From Dehalococcoidia bacterium (GTDB lineage: Bacteria > Chloroflexota > Dehalococcoidia > UBA2979): a stretch of DNA of 32,173 bases. Shown piece by piece: positions 23,419-31,147 of the stretch (positions within the stretch are counted from its first letter, which is position 1; each line of letters opens with the position of its first letter). A program made the position numbers and the translations under genes. The stretch is from NCBI GenBank assembly GCA_009379925.1, contig WHSU01000041.1, forward strand, positions 1 through 32,173, read 5' to 3'. The notes below the pieces were generated by a model that saw nothing but the letters and a program-made list of their open reading frames with translations, searched no databases and had not been told where the DNA came from.

Positions 23419-23735
23419 CAATACTGCGGGAGTTTTTTCTCGGCTTCGTGCGCATCCACATCCTCCACCACGCGGCGGAGGAGGGCGTCTACGGGCTGGG
23501 GATGATCGAGGAGCTGGCGCGCCACGGCTACAGCCTGAGCCCCGGCACGATCTACCCGTTGCTGCACTCTATGGAGCGCGCTGGCTACCTCGCGCGCGAG
23601 GAGCGGCACGTCAACGGGCGGCCGCGAAAGTACTACACGATCACGCGGCAGGGGCGTGATGTGCTGACTGAGGCGCGGCAGAAGGTCGCGGAGCTGACCG
23701 GCGAGGTGACGCCCAGACGGCGAGGCCAACGCTAG
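23409..23735 (+). CDS. PadR-family transcriptional regulator
   Basis: A 108-residue PadR regulator. The winged helix shows VRIHILHHAAEEGVYGLGMI, EELARHGYSLSPGTIYPLLH and SMERAGYLAREERHVNGRPR followed by KYYTIT, all hallmarks of the family. There is no long C-terminal dimerisation helix, so it is a short (PadR-s1-like) member. GTG at 23409 has no ribosome site and a TANNNT box seven bases upstream, so it is probably leaderless. Its start is inside a palindrome. It is divergent from the unknown protein, phosphatase and chromate-transporter genes, which suggests it represses both sides; the inducer is unknown. Confidence 0.87.
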   Translation: MSDTILREFFLGFVRIHILHHAAEEGVYGLGMIEELARHGYSLSPGTIYPLLHSMERAGYLAREERHVNGRPRKYYTITRQGRDVLTEARQKVAELTGEVTPRRRGQR

Positions 23736-23739
23736 CCCC

Positions 23740-23769
23740 GTCGCTGGCTCGGGGAGTCTCGCCAGCGAC
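23740..23769 (+). terminator. Hairpin after padR
   Basis: GTCGCTGGC (23740-23748) pairs perfectly with GCCAGCGAC (23761-23769) around a 12-base loop, four bases after the padR stop codon. No T-tract follows. It is the likely terminator for padR. Confidence 0.5.
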
Positions 23770-23847
23770 CACGGGAGACCGGAAACCGTCCCGCCCTTCG
23801 GGTTACCGTCTGCCGCCTCAGGGCGGAGCACTCGCCTGCTCCGGGTC

Positions 23848-24010
23848 TACACCTCGTCGAGCTCAAGCCGGACCGCGCCGCCGCGTACGGTGAAGTCGTA
23901 GCGGTCCTCCGCGGCGTCGACGTCCGGCGTCGACCACGCCAGGCCCGCTCATCCACCTCCCGTGGATCGGCTTGCTCGACCGCTTCGAGCAGCTCTTCGA
24001 CGAAGTGATC
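23848..24010 (-). pseudogene. Relic of an unidentified gene (minus strand, shifted frames)
   Basis: In one minus-strand frame 24010-23939 reads DHFVEELLEAVEQADPREVD then ERAW. In another, 23925-23851 reads DVDAAEDRYDFTVRGGAVRL then ELDEV, followed by a TAG stop at 23850-23848. Both look like real protein rather than chance, being charged, balanced and ending at a stop, and they join across a shift of frame of about 14 bases. No family is recognised and no start is visible. Confidence 0.3.
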
Positions 24011-24137
24011 GCGCCGCCCGCGCCGTCGTCGAGGTGCTCCGGCCCGAGCAACGACTGCGGTACAGCGCACCTACCAATGCTAAGCCAGCGAGCGCACGTG
24101 CCTACCGTTGCCAACACCTGAGCGGTAGAGTCGGTGA

Positions 24138-25858
24138 GTGATGGGCCGGTCACTATACGTAGGCATGCTGGGCACATTCCGCGTCGAACTCGGCGGACGA
24201 GCCGTCCCCGATGAGGCGTGGCGGCACCGTCGAGCCGCGGAGCTCGTCCAGCTGCTGGCGCTGGCTCCAGGTCACCGGCTGCCGCGCGATGCGGCGATCG
24301 ACGCGCTCTGGCCCGACATGGACGCGGCGGCAGCCGCCGCGAACCTGCGCAAAGCGGCCTACCACGCGCGCCGGGCGCTCGGGGTCGATGACCTCGTCGT
24401 GCTCAACGGTGCGACCGTACAGCTGCTCCCCGGAGCACGGGTAGCCACGGACGTGGCTCGGTTCGAGTCCGACGCGCGCAGGCACTCCGGAGCGGCGACG
24501 CCGAACGGTGCCGTGAGGCGACATCGCGGTACACCGGGGACCTGCTATCCGCCGAGCGTTACGAGCCTTGGAGCGATCGGCCGCGCGAGCAGTTGCGCGC
24601 ACTGTACCGCGATCTCCTGGTGGCCGGGCGGTTGTGGGGGCGGTTGCTGGAGCTCGATCCGGCCAGCGAGCTAGCGCATCGCGAGATCATCCGCGAGCGC
24701 CTCGAGGCGGGGGACCGCGCCGGCGCCATACGCCAATTTGACCGCCTACGCACCGTGCTGCGCGACGAGTTGGGTATCTCCCCCGACCCTCAGTCGCTCG
24801 CTCTGTACGAGCGGGTCTTGGCGTTCGAAGAGCGCGACGTGCCGACGCCAGCAGAGCGTGCCCGGGCGCTGCTCGCCTGGGGGACAGTCCACTGGGAGCG
24901 TTCCGAGCTCGCAGTGGCCGGCCGGGCAGCGGCCGAGGCCCGCGCGCTGGCGGTCGACGCCGGACTTGGTCGCGAGCTGGCCGACGCCAGTGAGCTGCTC
25001 AGCCTCATCGCCTACGCACAGGGTCGCTGGCGAGAGGTCTTCGCAAGCCAGTTTGTCGAGACCGTCGAGCGCAGCCCGGAGCTCGCGCCATTCGTCTTCG
25101 ATGCCAACCTGTGCATGAGCGAATTCGCCTTGCATGAGGCAAACGGGCTGGCGGAGATCGCGGACTTTGCCGGACAGCTGCTCTCCGTCGAGCCTCCGCA
25201 GGGTAAGAGTCAGGCCCACGCGCTGGGGTTGCTTCTGCGCGGCGAGGTCGGACTGTTCGAAGGGCGCGACCTAGCGACGGCGGTCTCGCACCTCGGGGCT
25301 TCGCTGCGGCTTTACGAGGCGAATTCGTCGGCGACCGGAGCGGCCCTCGCGACCGAGCGACTGGCTCAGGCCGAATGGGCGCGAGGCGACGCTGCTTCGG
25401 CGCGCCGACTCCACCGCAGAGCCCTGGAACGCGCCGTCGCGTCCCCCGTGTCCAGTCACCTGCTCCCGCTCGTCTACGGCGGGCTGCTGGAAGCGGCCGA
25501 GACGGAGAGCGCCGTCGCGCTCGTCGCCGAAGCCGAGACTTCGCTCGCGCGGACGCATCCGTGCGCTCCTTGCTCGATGTCCTTCCACGTCGGAGCCAGC
25601 AAGGTGTGCGCCCAGCACGTCGGGGAGCATGAACGAGCCCGCTCCCACCTTGAGCGCGCCGAGCGCATCGCCGGGATGTGGCATGGCGGCCCGTGGCACG
25701 CCGCCGTGGCCGAAGCGCGCGCCATCCTCCGCGCCGCCGAGCACGCGGACCCGGGAGAGACTCGAGCGCTGCTCGCGGGCGCGGCGGAGGGTTTCGCGAC
25801 CTCCGGTCGCCTGCGGGATGCCGACCGATGCCGCCGCGCCCTCACGCAGCTCGTCTGA
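24138..25858 (+). pseudogene. BTAD (SARP-like) transcriptional regulator, frameshifted
   Basis: A regulator with an OmpR/SARP-like winged helix (YVGMLGTFRVELGGRAVPDE, RAAELVQLLALAPGHRLPRD, AAAANLRKAAYHARRALG) followed by a bacterial transcriptional activation domain, as in SARP proteins, and TPR-like repeats to the C-terminus. The first frame runs from GTG at 24138 to about 24480 (FESDARR). The BTAD continues in another frame with SGDAERCREATSRYTGDLLS, then AIRQFDRLRTVLRDELGISP and on to 25858. One missing base near 24480 explains the break. With it restored the protein would be about 573 residues. The GTG lies six bases after TAGAGT, so it is probably leaderless. The likely target is the DUF4242 gene just downstream. 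Confidence 0.82.
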
Positions 25859-25869
25859 GCAGGCTACGA

Positions 25870-25891
25870 GGAACGCCCGGGGAACGCCCGG
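25870..25891 (+). repeat. 11-bp tandem direct repeat, probable BTAD/SARP operator
   Basis: GGAACGCCCGG occurs twice without a gap (25870-25880, 25881-25891). SARP-type regulators with an OmpR-like DNA-binding domain bind direct repeats spaced by 11 bases just upstream of the -10 box. Here a TACGGT box follows at 25897-25902, before the DUF4242 gene, and a BTAD regulator gene lies directly upstream. Confidence 0.55.
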
Positions 25892-25896
25892 CCCTC

Positions 25897-25902
25897 TACG
25901 GT
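25897..25902 (+). promoter_or_regulatory. -10 box of the DUF4242 gene
   Basis: TACGGT begins five bases after the tandem repeat. No -35 element is seen, as expected for a promoter that needs an activator. Transcription from about 25909 would give a 30-base leader containing AAGGAGA, the ribosome site for the ATG at 25940. Confidence 0.4.
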
Positions 25903-25939
25903 CTCTCCACTGAAACGATGCCCAGAAGGAGAGACGCTG

Positions 25940-26191
25940 ATGCCACTGTTCATGGACGTCCACAACGACATTCCCGCCGAGGCTGACGCACAGGCTGTGG
26001 CCAAGGCCCACCGGGCCGATCTCCGCGTGCAGGACAAGTACCGCACCCGGTACGTCAGCTACTGGCTCGACGAGTCGCAGCGCAAGATCTTCTGCCTCGT
26101 CGAGGCACCCGATGCCGAGAGCGCCCACGCCGTCCACCGCGAGGCGCATGGTTTGGTCGCGGACGAGGTCTACGAGGTGCAGCAAGGTTGA
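25940..26191 (+). CDS. DUF4242 (SCO4226-like, nickel-binding) family protein
   Basis: An 83-residue protein with the DUF4242 pattern: MPLFMDVHNDIPAEADAQAV, then RYVSYWLDESQRKIFCLVEA and PDAESAHAVHREAHGLVADE. A Streptomyces homologue, SCO4226, is known as a nickel-binding dimeric ferredoxin-like fold protein. His8, Tyr/His residues and Cys57 or so could take part in ligand binding, but the metal here is not shown. AAGGAGA (25926-25932) precedes the ATG by seven bases. The gene follows a BTAD regulator and an 11-bp tandem repeat, so activation by that regulator is likely. Confidence 0.8.
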   Translation: MPLFMDVHNDIPAEADAQAVAKAHRADLRVQDKYRTRYVSYWLDESQRKIFCLVEAPDAESAHAVHREAHGLVADEVYEVQQG

Positions 26192-26466
26192 TAGCCCGGG
26201 GCCGGAAGGTGACCGCGTCGTCACGCGGGCGGCAACAAAGAGCACGCAAAATGGCCGACCTCCTATGTGTTGGGACGGAGCGGATCGAACGATCCGACGA
26301 AGACGGCTTTGCCGTGGGCCGCGACTGATGGAGCACGCCTCAGGCTCTGACTGAGGTAGGCAGGCCCGCGACTAGCGTGCTGGGGTTCGGGCAGTTGGAG
26401 CTGAACGTCCCGCGGAAGGGTGGTGACGTTGCGCCGTTCAAGAGTTCTCGAGAAGGAGTATCAAGT

Positions 26467-26793
26467 ATGGCGAAAGTAATCTTCGTTCTGCATCGGCGGC
26501 CCGAATTGACGGCCGAGCAGGCCAACGAGCACTGGAGCAGCGAGGGCCACCTCTCGCGCGTGGGGAAGCTCCCCGGGCTCGTCAGGTTCGTCCAGAACCA
26601 CGTCCTCTCAGCGCCAGGTGAGCCGGTCTGCGACGGGGTAGGCGAGCTCTACTTCGAAAGCGACGAGGCGATGAAGCGAGCGCTGGGCTCGCCAGAGATG
26701 GCCGCTGCCGTGGAGAGCGCGCAGGGGTTCCTCGACATGGAAAAGACCGGCCTAGTCATCGTGGCGGAGAAGACCGCGATCGACCGCGGCTGA
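26467..26793 (+). CDS. EthD-like domain protein
   Basis: A 108-residue protein of the EthD/dimeric alpha-beta-barrel type. It begins MAKVIFVLHRRPELTAEQAN, followed by EHWSSEGHLSRVGKLPGLVR, the 'HW...H....LPG' pattern of EthD proteins. It then has GVGELYFESDEAMKRALGSP and a final strand. The family is linked to ether and polyketide degradation in some operons, but the activity of stand-alone members is unknown. ATG at 26467 has AAGGAG (26453-26458) eight bases upstream; an upstream ATG at 26377 has none. Confidence 0.82.
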   Translation: MAKVIFVLHRRPELTAEQANEHWSSEGHLSRVGKLPGLVRFVQNHVLSAPGEPVCDGVGELYFESDEAMKRALGSPEMAAAVESAQGFLDMEKTGLVIVAEKTAIDRG

Positions 26794-27343
26794 TAGTCGC
26801 GCGTTTTGGGGTGCCGGAACCTTGCGAGTTGGTGATGGCGAGGACTCACGGGTTCCCGCAAGCCGCAAGTCAGGGGCCGCCGAGCGAACGGCCTCTCTCC
26901 GCGCCCACGGCGGTGATGGATTCAAGGGAGGATTCGTCCAGGTAACCCTACACGGCTACCGCCTCGGCGACATGTAGGTGGTCTTGCCAGCCGCGACTCT
27001 GAGGCCGGTGGAATCCGGTTAACGCGAATAAGCGCCTTGGTGGAGACGGGGGAGTACCTACCCCTCGCTCACCCAACCATGGTTACTGCCTTGGACCGGC
27101 TCGATGTCTGGCGCACGAGATGGGAGTCTGCGGCGTGACGGTGATTGGTGCCGCCCGGGACGGTATCGCGCGCCTGTCTGGTCGTTGCGGTCACACACTG
27201 GGTTCGCGAGAACCGACCGATTGGTAAGAGAGCCCGAGGCGACCGCGACGGTGGAGAGCCGTCGATCCCTTGTCCAGAGCGCCGTGTCCGCGAGGCGGGG
27301 TTGCGGCGAGGAGCTGAGCGTCGACGTAGCCGATACCTGCGCC
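26794..27343. other. Intergenic stretch, probable border of the mobile element
   Basis: 550 bases between chromosomal-looking genes and the recombinase module. A hairpin with AGGGGCCG (26872-26879) and CGGCCTCT (26889-26896) may end the EthD transcript. GATACC at 27332-27337 lies six bases before the GTG of the 76-residue gene and may be its -10 box. The left end of the element is expected here, but I find no clear direct repeat or tRNA. Frames through here look random. Confidence 0.45.
26872..26896 (+). terminator. Hairpin after EthD-like gene
   Basis: AGGGGCCG (26872-26879) and CGGCCTCT (26889-26896) pair over eight bases with one G-T wobble and a nine-base loop. It lies 79 bases after the stop and has no T-tract. 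Weak support for termination. Confidence 0.3.
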
Positions 27344-27574
27344 GTGCCCAACGCGGTGATCACGCTCGACGCCGACGCGCTGGCGCGCCTGACCGCCATG
27401 CGTGACGCTCTCGTCGCGGCCCGGACCGGCATGGTACCGGAACGCTGGCAACTGCTCTACGCGCCGCCGCTGGCGATCCTCGAGCGGGACATCCTCCCGC
27501 GCTTCCCCGCGGCCGTGCACACCCAGGCCGCCGAGCGGCTGGCACAGGTGCCGCCGGTCCCGGCGATCGAATGA
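27344..27574 (+). CDS. Small protein coupled to the tyrosine recombinase
   Basis: A 76-residue protein of unknown family. Starting at GTG 27344, it reads PNAVITLDADALARLTAMRD, ALVAARTGMVPERWQLLYAP and PLAILERDILPRFPAAVHTQ. It is helical and without membrane segments. Its stop overlaps the ATG of the recombinase gene (ATGA at 27571-27574), so the two are translationally coupled. Tn554-like modules often have a partner recombinase in this place; this small protein is not one. An earlier in-frame ATG at 27104 is possible, but the extra 80 residues look non-coding. Confidence 0.5.
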   Translation: MPNAVITLDADALARLTAMRDALVAARTGMVPERWQLLYAPPLAILERDILPRFPAAVHTQAAERLAQVPPVPAIE

Positions 27575-29408
27575 ACTCGGCGGCTGCGATCGGCGATCGC
27601 GGAGCGCTGCCTTCGGCGACGACGCCGATCTCCCGGCGAAGTCGTTTCGGCGACCCCAGCTGGCAGCTCGACATCGATGTTGCGGGACGCCGCCCCGACC
27701 AGACCCGCCTCGACTGGGCCGTGCTGATGCCGGACGGCCAGCGGTTGACCGACCCCATCCACGCGGAGCTGCTTGCGACCGCCCGCTGCTTCCTGTGGTC
27801 GATGGCGGTCGATCCGCCCCGCGGGCGCAAGCGCGCCTCCCGTCGACGCTCTACGCGCGCGGCAGGTTGCTGATCGTGATCCTGCGCTGGAGGGTCAGCG
27901 CCGGCCACCACACATTCCGGTCACTGACGCCGGGCGCCGTCGAGCGCTTCCACGGTTGGCTCCGTGCGCGACCCGGCCGCCGTGGCACGCTCGCCGCGCA
28001 GACGATCGGCGGTTACCTGCAGGTGTTCCACGACCTCTACCGCCAGCGCGACAAGCTGCCGGATGGGCTGACGTTCGACCCGTTTCCGCTAGAGAGCGCT
28101 CCCGTAGCCGCCGGCGTCACGCGGGCGACGAAGGGAGCGATCCCGTTCATCCCAGACGCGCTCGCGGTCGACATCCTCTCCAAGGCGCTGACCTGGGTGG
28201 AGGAGCATGCCGAGCCGATCCTCGCTGCCAGGGCGATCTGGGACACGGTCGACATCGAGGCACGCGAGCACGGCAGGGATCGACACGGGGCCGGGCGTCG
28301 CGCCCGCCTCAGGCTTCGTGGAGCCGTCCTCCGCGGTCCAGACGGTGTGCCGATCCGGGGAGGGATGGAGACCAGACAGCTCGTGACGCACCTGGCCGAA
28401 GCTTGCTTCATCGTGATCGCTGGCTTCGTCGGCATGCGCGTGAGCGAGATCCTCTCGCTGCGCGCCGGCGCGATCGAGTTCCGCGCGGGCGGAGAGGCAG
28501 ACCTCCCTCAGGCATATGTCCGCGCGCGCCTGTTCAAGACCGTAGACGATCGGGGTGGTCGCGACGAACGCTGGTTCGCGCCGGCGCCGGTCGTGTCCGC
28601 TGTCGATGTCCTCGAGCGCCTGAGTGCGCGGCTGCGTCTGCTCTCCGGTCGCGACCAGCTGTTCCTCACCCGCAACACGCAGCACGGCGAGGTCGTGCTC
28701 GTCACCCAGATGCAGATCGCGCTGCGCCTGCGACACTTCGCAGCCCGCGTCGATGTTCCTGCCTACGAGGGGCGGCCCTGGCCGTTCGCGCCGCACCAGT
28801 TCCGCAAGACCTTCGCCCGCTTCGTGGCGCGGCGCGACCGCTCGCAGCTGCTCGGGCTCGCCGACCACTTCAAGCACGCGTCGATTGCGATGACGGCGCG
28901 CGGCTATGTCGGCACCGATTTCGATCTCCAGGGCCTCGTCGACCACGAGGGCCAGATCGAGACGGCGGCCGCGCTCGAGCGCTTCCTTACCGCAGACCGC
29001 CTCGCCGGGAAGATGGGCGAGCGGATCGTCGCCGGCAACGCAATCTTCCGTGGCCGGGCCGGCGCACAGGTCCGGCGGGACTACATCGGCTTCGTCATGC
29101 AGGAGACCGATCTGCGCATCCACGCCTGCGACTATGGCTGGTGCGTCTTCCAGCCGGAGACCGCGCGCTGCGGCGGAACGCTCGCCCCCAGCGAGGCCGG
29201 CCGGGCGCCGGCGGTCTGCGTGGACTGCGCGAACTTCGTGGTCGACGGACGCCATCGCCTCTACTGGGAAGACCGTCGGAGCCGCAACGCGATCCTCCAG
29301 GAGACGGCGAGCCCCCTCCGCCGCGCCGTGTTTGACGAAACGATCGCGCAGTGCGATCGCGTGCTGACGAGACTGGGGAAGCATGACGATGACGAGCAAA
29401 CAGACTGA
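27571..29408 (+). pseudogene. Tyrosine recombinase (integrase) with zinc-finger-like tail, one frameshift
   Basis: A site-specific tyrosine recombinase of about 610 residues. The first part, from ATG 27571 (TRLDWAVLMPDGQRLTDPIH), is in one frame. After CCC at 27839-27841 the frame shifts and continues LYARGRLLIVILRWRVSAGH to 29408; one added C would join them. Catalytic motifs are seen: GFVGMRVSEILSLR (first Arg), PHQFRKTFARF (His and second Arg), and LADHFKHASIAMTARGYVG with the His and Tyr nucleophile. The C-terminal tail has HACDYGWCVF, ARCGG and VCVDCANFV, a Cys pattern seen in the larger recombinases of Tn554/TnpB-like modules. It catalyses integration or excision of the element. The start overlaps the 76-aa gene, and the end overlaps the downstream gene by 26 bases. 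Confidence 0.78.
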
Positions 29409-29865
29409 CCCATCCTCGAGCAGGAATGCACGCGGCGATCGCACCGCAAGCGCCTACCGGGCCGCCCTCGACCGCCTGATCCGCGGGGTGCCGCGACACC
29501 CCACACACGTCGGACAGACGGTGAGACTCACTCCGACAGCCGTCGCTCGCGAGGCGGGCCGCAGTCGCAACCCGCTCTACACCACGCACCGCGCCATCCT
29601 CGAGGAGATCGTCGCGGCGGCGGCAGGCCCGACCCCGGCGAAGGGCCTCGCGGAGGCGATCACCGGGCTCAAGGCCACCATCGCCGAGCTGCGGGCGCAC
29701 GTGAGCACTCACGCAGAGGAGAAGCGGGCGCTCGCGACCGAGAACCTCGCGTTGCTCCACCGCGCTCGGGTCGCGGAAGACATGCTTGCCGTCCGCGACC
29801 GCGAGCTCGAGGAGCGCCGTCCTATCACATCAACGCGCAGCGCGCACCGCGACGACCAGCGATAA
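29383..29865 (+). CDS. TnpC/DUF6262-like coiled-coil accessory protein of the recombinase
   Basis: A 160-residue protein with an N-terminal part RTASAYRAALDRLIRGV, an HTH-like stretch LTPTAVAREAGRSRNPLYTT and a long C-terminal coiled coil (TIAELRAHVSTHAEEKRALA and on). This is the layout of TnpC of Tn554-like elements and of DUF6262 proteins, which lie right after the recombinase gene and affect direction and efficiency of transposition. The ATG at 29383 lies inside the recombinase gene end. It stops two bases before the convergent sigma-like gene. Assignment is by layout and context. Confidence 0.7.
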   Translation: MTMTSKQTDPSSSRNARGDRTASAYRAALDRLIRGVPRHPTHVGQTVRLTPTAVAREAGRSRNPLYTTHRAILEEIVAAAAGPTPAKGLAEAITGLKATIAELRAHVSTHAEEKRALATENLALLHRARVAEDMLAVRDRELEERRPITSTRSAHRDDQR

Positions 29866-29867
29866 GG

Positions 29868-30494
29868 CTACGCGGCCCGGGACTCAACGGCGGGGGCTGC
29901 GTTGCATGCCGGGTGCAGCAGTGGCCGCAGCTTGCGCCTCGCACTGTGCAGGCTATGCGTCACCGCTGCGGGCCCGGCCCCAGAACGCTCGATGACCTCT
30001 CGGGGCGTGAACCCCGCACAGAGCAGCTCAACGCAGTCGCGTTCGTCGGCCGCCAGGACCGAAAGCAGTTCGAGGAGCCGGAGCTTGCTCACCACGTAGG
30101 GCTCGACCAGAAAGGCCGCGGGGAGGACATCGTGCAGCGGAAGCACGTCGCCTTCTGCCGCGGCCGCTCCCTGCTCCACTGAGACGACGATGTACCGTCG
30201 GCTGCGGTGGTAGGAGCCGTCGAGCTTCCCGTCCACCGACTTGCCGAGTTTGCGTACCGACAGCATCCGGTGCTGCGCCGTCCGCAGTTGGTGGCGGAGC
30301 GGTGCGTCCGTCATGCCCTTCGCCCAGATGGCGAGTAAGGCCTCCTGTTCGAGGTCCTCACGCACATCAGGGCGGTCTCGGCTCCATCGGCGGGCGAGGG
30401 ACCCCACCGCCGCGCGAAGCTCTTCCGCGGGCTGCCAGCCGCTCGGTCCGCACGAGTCCGTGTGCTCGTTCCCACCTGATCCGCGGCGTGTCAT
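29868..30494 (-). CDS. Small sigma-70-like regulator of the mobile element
   Basis: A 208-residue protein with the organisation of a short (ECF-like) sigma factor. A region-2-like helix part, EELRAAVGSLARRWSRDRPD followed by VREDLEQEALLAIWAKG, is separated by a linker with RYIVVSVEQ from a region-4-like HTH, LAADERDCVELLCAGFTPRE and VIERSGAGPAAVTHSLHSAR. The alignment is by pattern and a general DNA-binding regulator is also possible. ATG at 30494 overlaps the stop of the ArdC-like gene by the ATGA tetramer, so it is translated from the same mRNA. It may drive the element's own genes. Confidence 0.6.
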   Translation of the reverse strand: MTRRGSGGNEHTDSCGPSGWQPAEELRAAVGSLARRWSRDRPDVREDLEQEALLAIWAKGMTDAPLRHQLRTAQHRMLSVRKLGKSVDGKLDGSYHRSRRYIVVSVEQGAAAAEGDVLPLHDVLPAAFLVEPYVVSKLRLLELLSVLAADERDCVELLCAGFTPREVIERSGAGPAAVTHSLHSARRKLRPLLHPACNAAPAVESRAA

Positions 30495-31147
30495 CCCGCC
30501 ACGCCGATCGTCCAAGCAGTGAGGAGGACACTTGCACCGGTACCTATCTCATGGAAGAGCGTCGCGTAGTAAGCGTCTGCGGCCCGAAAGGACGGGCGCG
30601 GCGGCAGGTGCACCTCATCACGCGAGGGCACGTAGTAGGCGGCATCGGCGTCGTCGAGGACCGCGGGGCCATCCGCATAGCCGCCGGCGATCGCCTCGGC
30701 CTGCTGGACCGGGTCGAACGCGATCCCGGCGTCGGGATCCGCCAGCTCCAGCCCGTCGCACTGGGCGACGTTGAACACGGTGTAGAGCCGCATCAGCGGG
30801 AACCGGTCGACCGGCTCGTCATCGGTCCGGTCCGGGCGTTCGAGCCACTTCCAGAGCACGACCCGCGTCCCGTGCTCCCCGCGCCGGACGTGGCCGCCGA
30901 TCTGCTCCGCCTGGCGGTAGGTCAGCCAGCGCGGGTCGTCGTAGCGCTGCTCCAGCGCGACGAGCCCCAGCATCAGCAGGTTGATGCCGCGGTAGGGGCG
31001 GTTGGAGAGCGCGTTGCGCAGCCCCCGCGAGCGCCACGGGTGACGCCAGGGTACGGTGCCGCGTTCGAGCGCCGCCGTGATGCGAGCGATTACGTCCGCG
31101 TAGGGATCGGGCCGCTCGGTGGTGCGCTTACGCGGCGCGCGGACCAT
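30491..31147 (-). CDS. ArdC-like antirestriction protein, truncated at HExxH
   Basis: A 218-residue protein starting MVRAPRKR. The N-terminal ssDNA-binding domain of ArdC is clear: DPYADVIARITAALERGTVP then WRHPWRS, later LTYRQAEQIGGHVRRGEHG and VVLWKWLER. The second domain, a zincin-like metallopeptidase (about 155-218), has YYVPSRDEVHLPPRPSFRAA and AYYATLFHE (His199, Glu200). In relatives the next residues are xxH and about 80 more. Here IGTGASVLLTAWTIGVAG follows and the protein ends, so the second metal-binding histidine is missing. ArdC proteins protect incoming ssDNA from restriction. The stop overlaps the start of the sigma-like gene (ATGA), and the start overlaps the small upstream gene. 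Confidence 0.8.
   Translation of the reverse strand: MVRAPRKRTTERPDPYADVIARITAALERGTVPWRHPWRSRGLRNALSNRPYRGINLLMLGLVALEQRYDDPRWLTYRQAEQIGGHVRRGEHGTRVVLWKWLERPDRTDDEPVDRFPLMRLYTVFNVAQCDGLELADPDAGIAFDPVQQAEAIAGGYADGPAVLDDADAAYYVPSRDEVHLPPRPSFRAADAYYATLFHEIGTGASVLLTAWTIGVAG

Larger units (their letters stand above)
23736..24137. other. Intergenic stretch with a hairpin and gene relic
   Basis: 402 bases between padR and the BTAD regulator gene. It holds a hairpin just after padR, protein-like pieces in shifted frames on the minus strand, and TAGAGT at 24126-24131 as the likely -10 box of the BTAD gene (six bases before its GTG). No intact gene is seen. Confidence 0.5.

Noticed and set aside
26821..26869. 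CTTGCG and CGCAAG repeats thought to be a tRNA or att core
   Set aside because: No cloverleaf, no T-loop and no second copy at the right place.
28089..29444. 451-codon minus-strand frame opposite the recombinase
   Set aside because: Antisense shadow; the plus strand has the tyrosine recombinase motifs.
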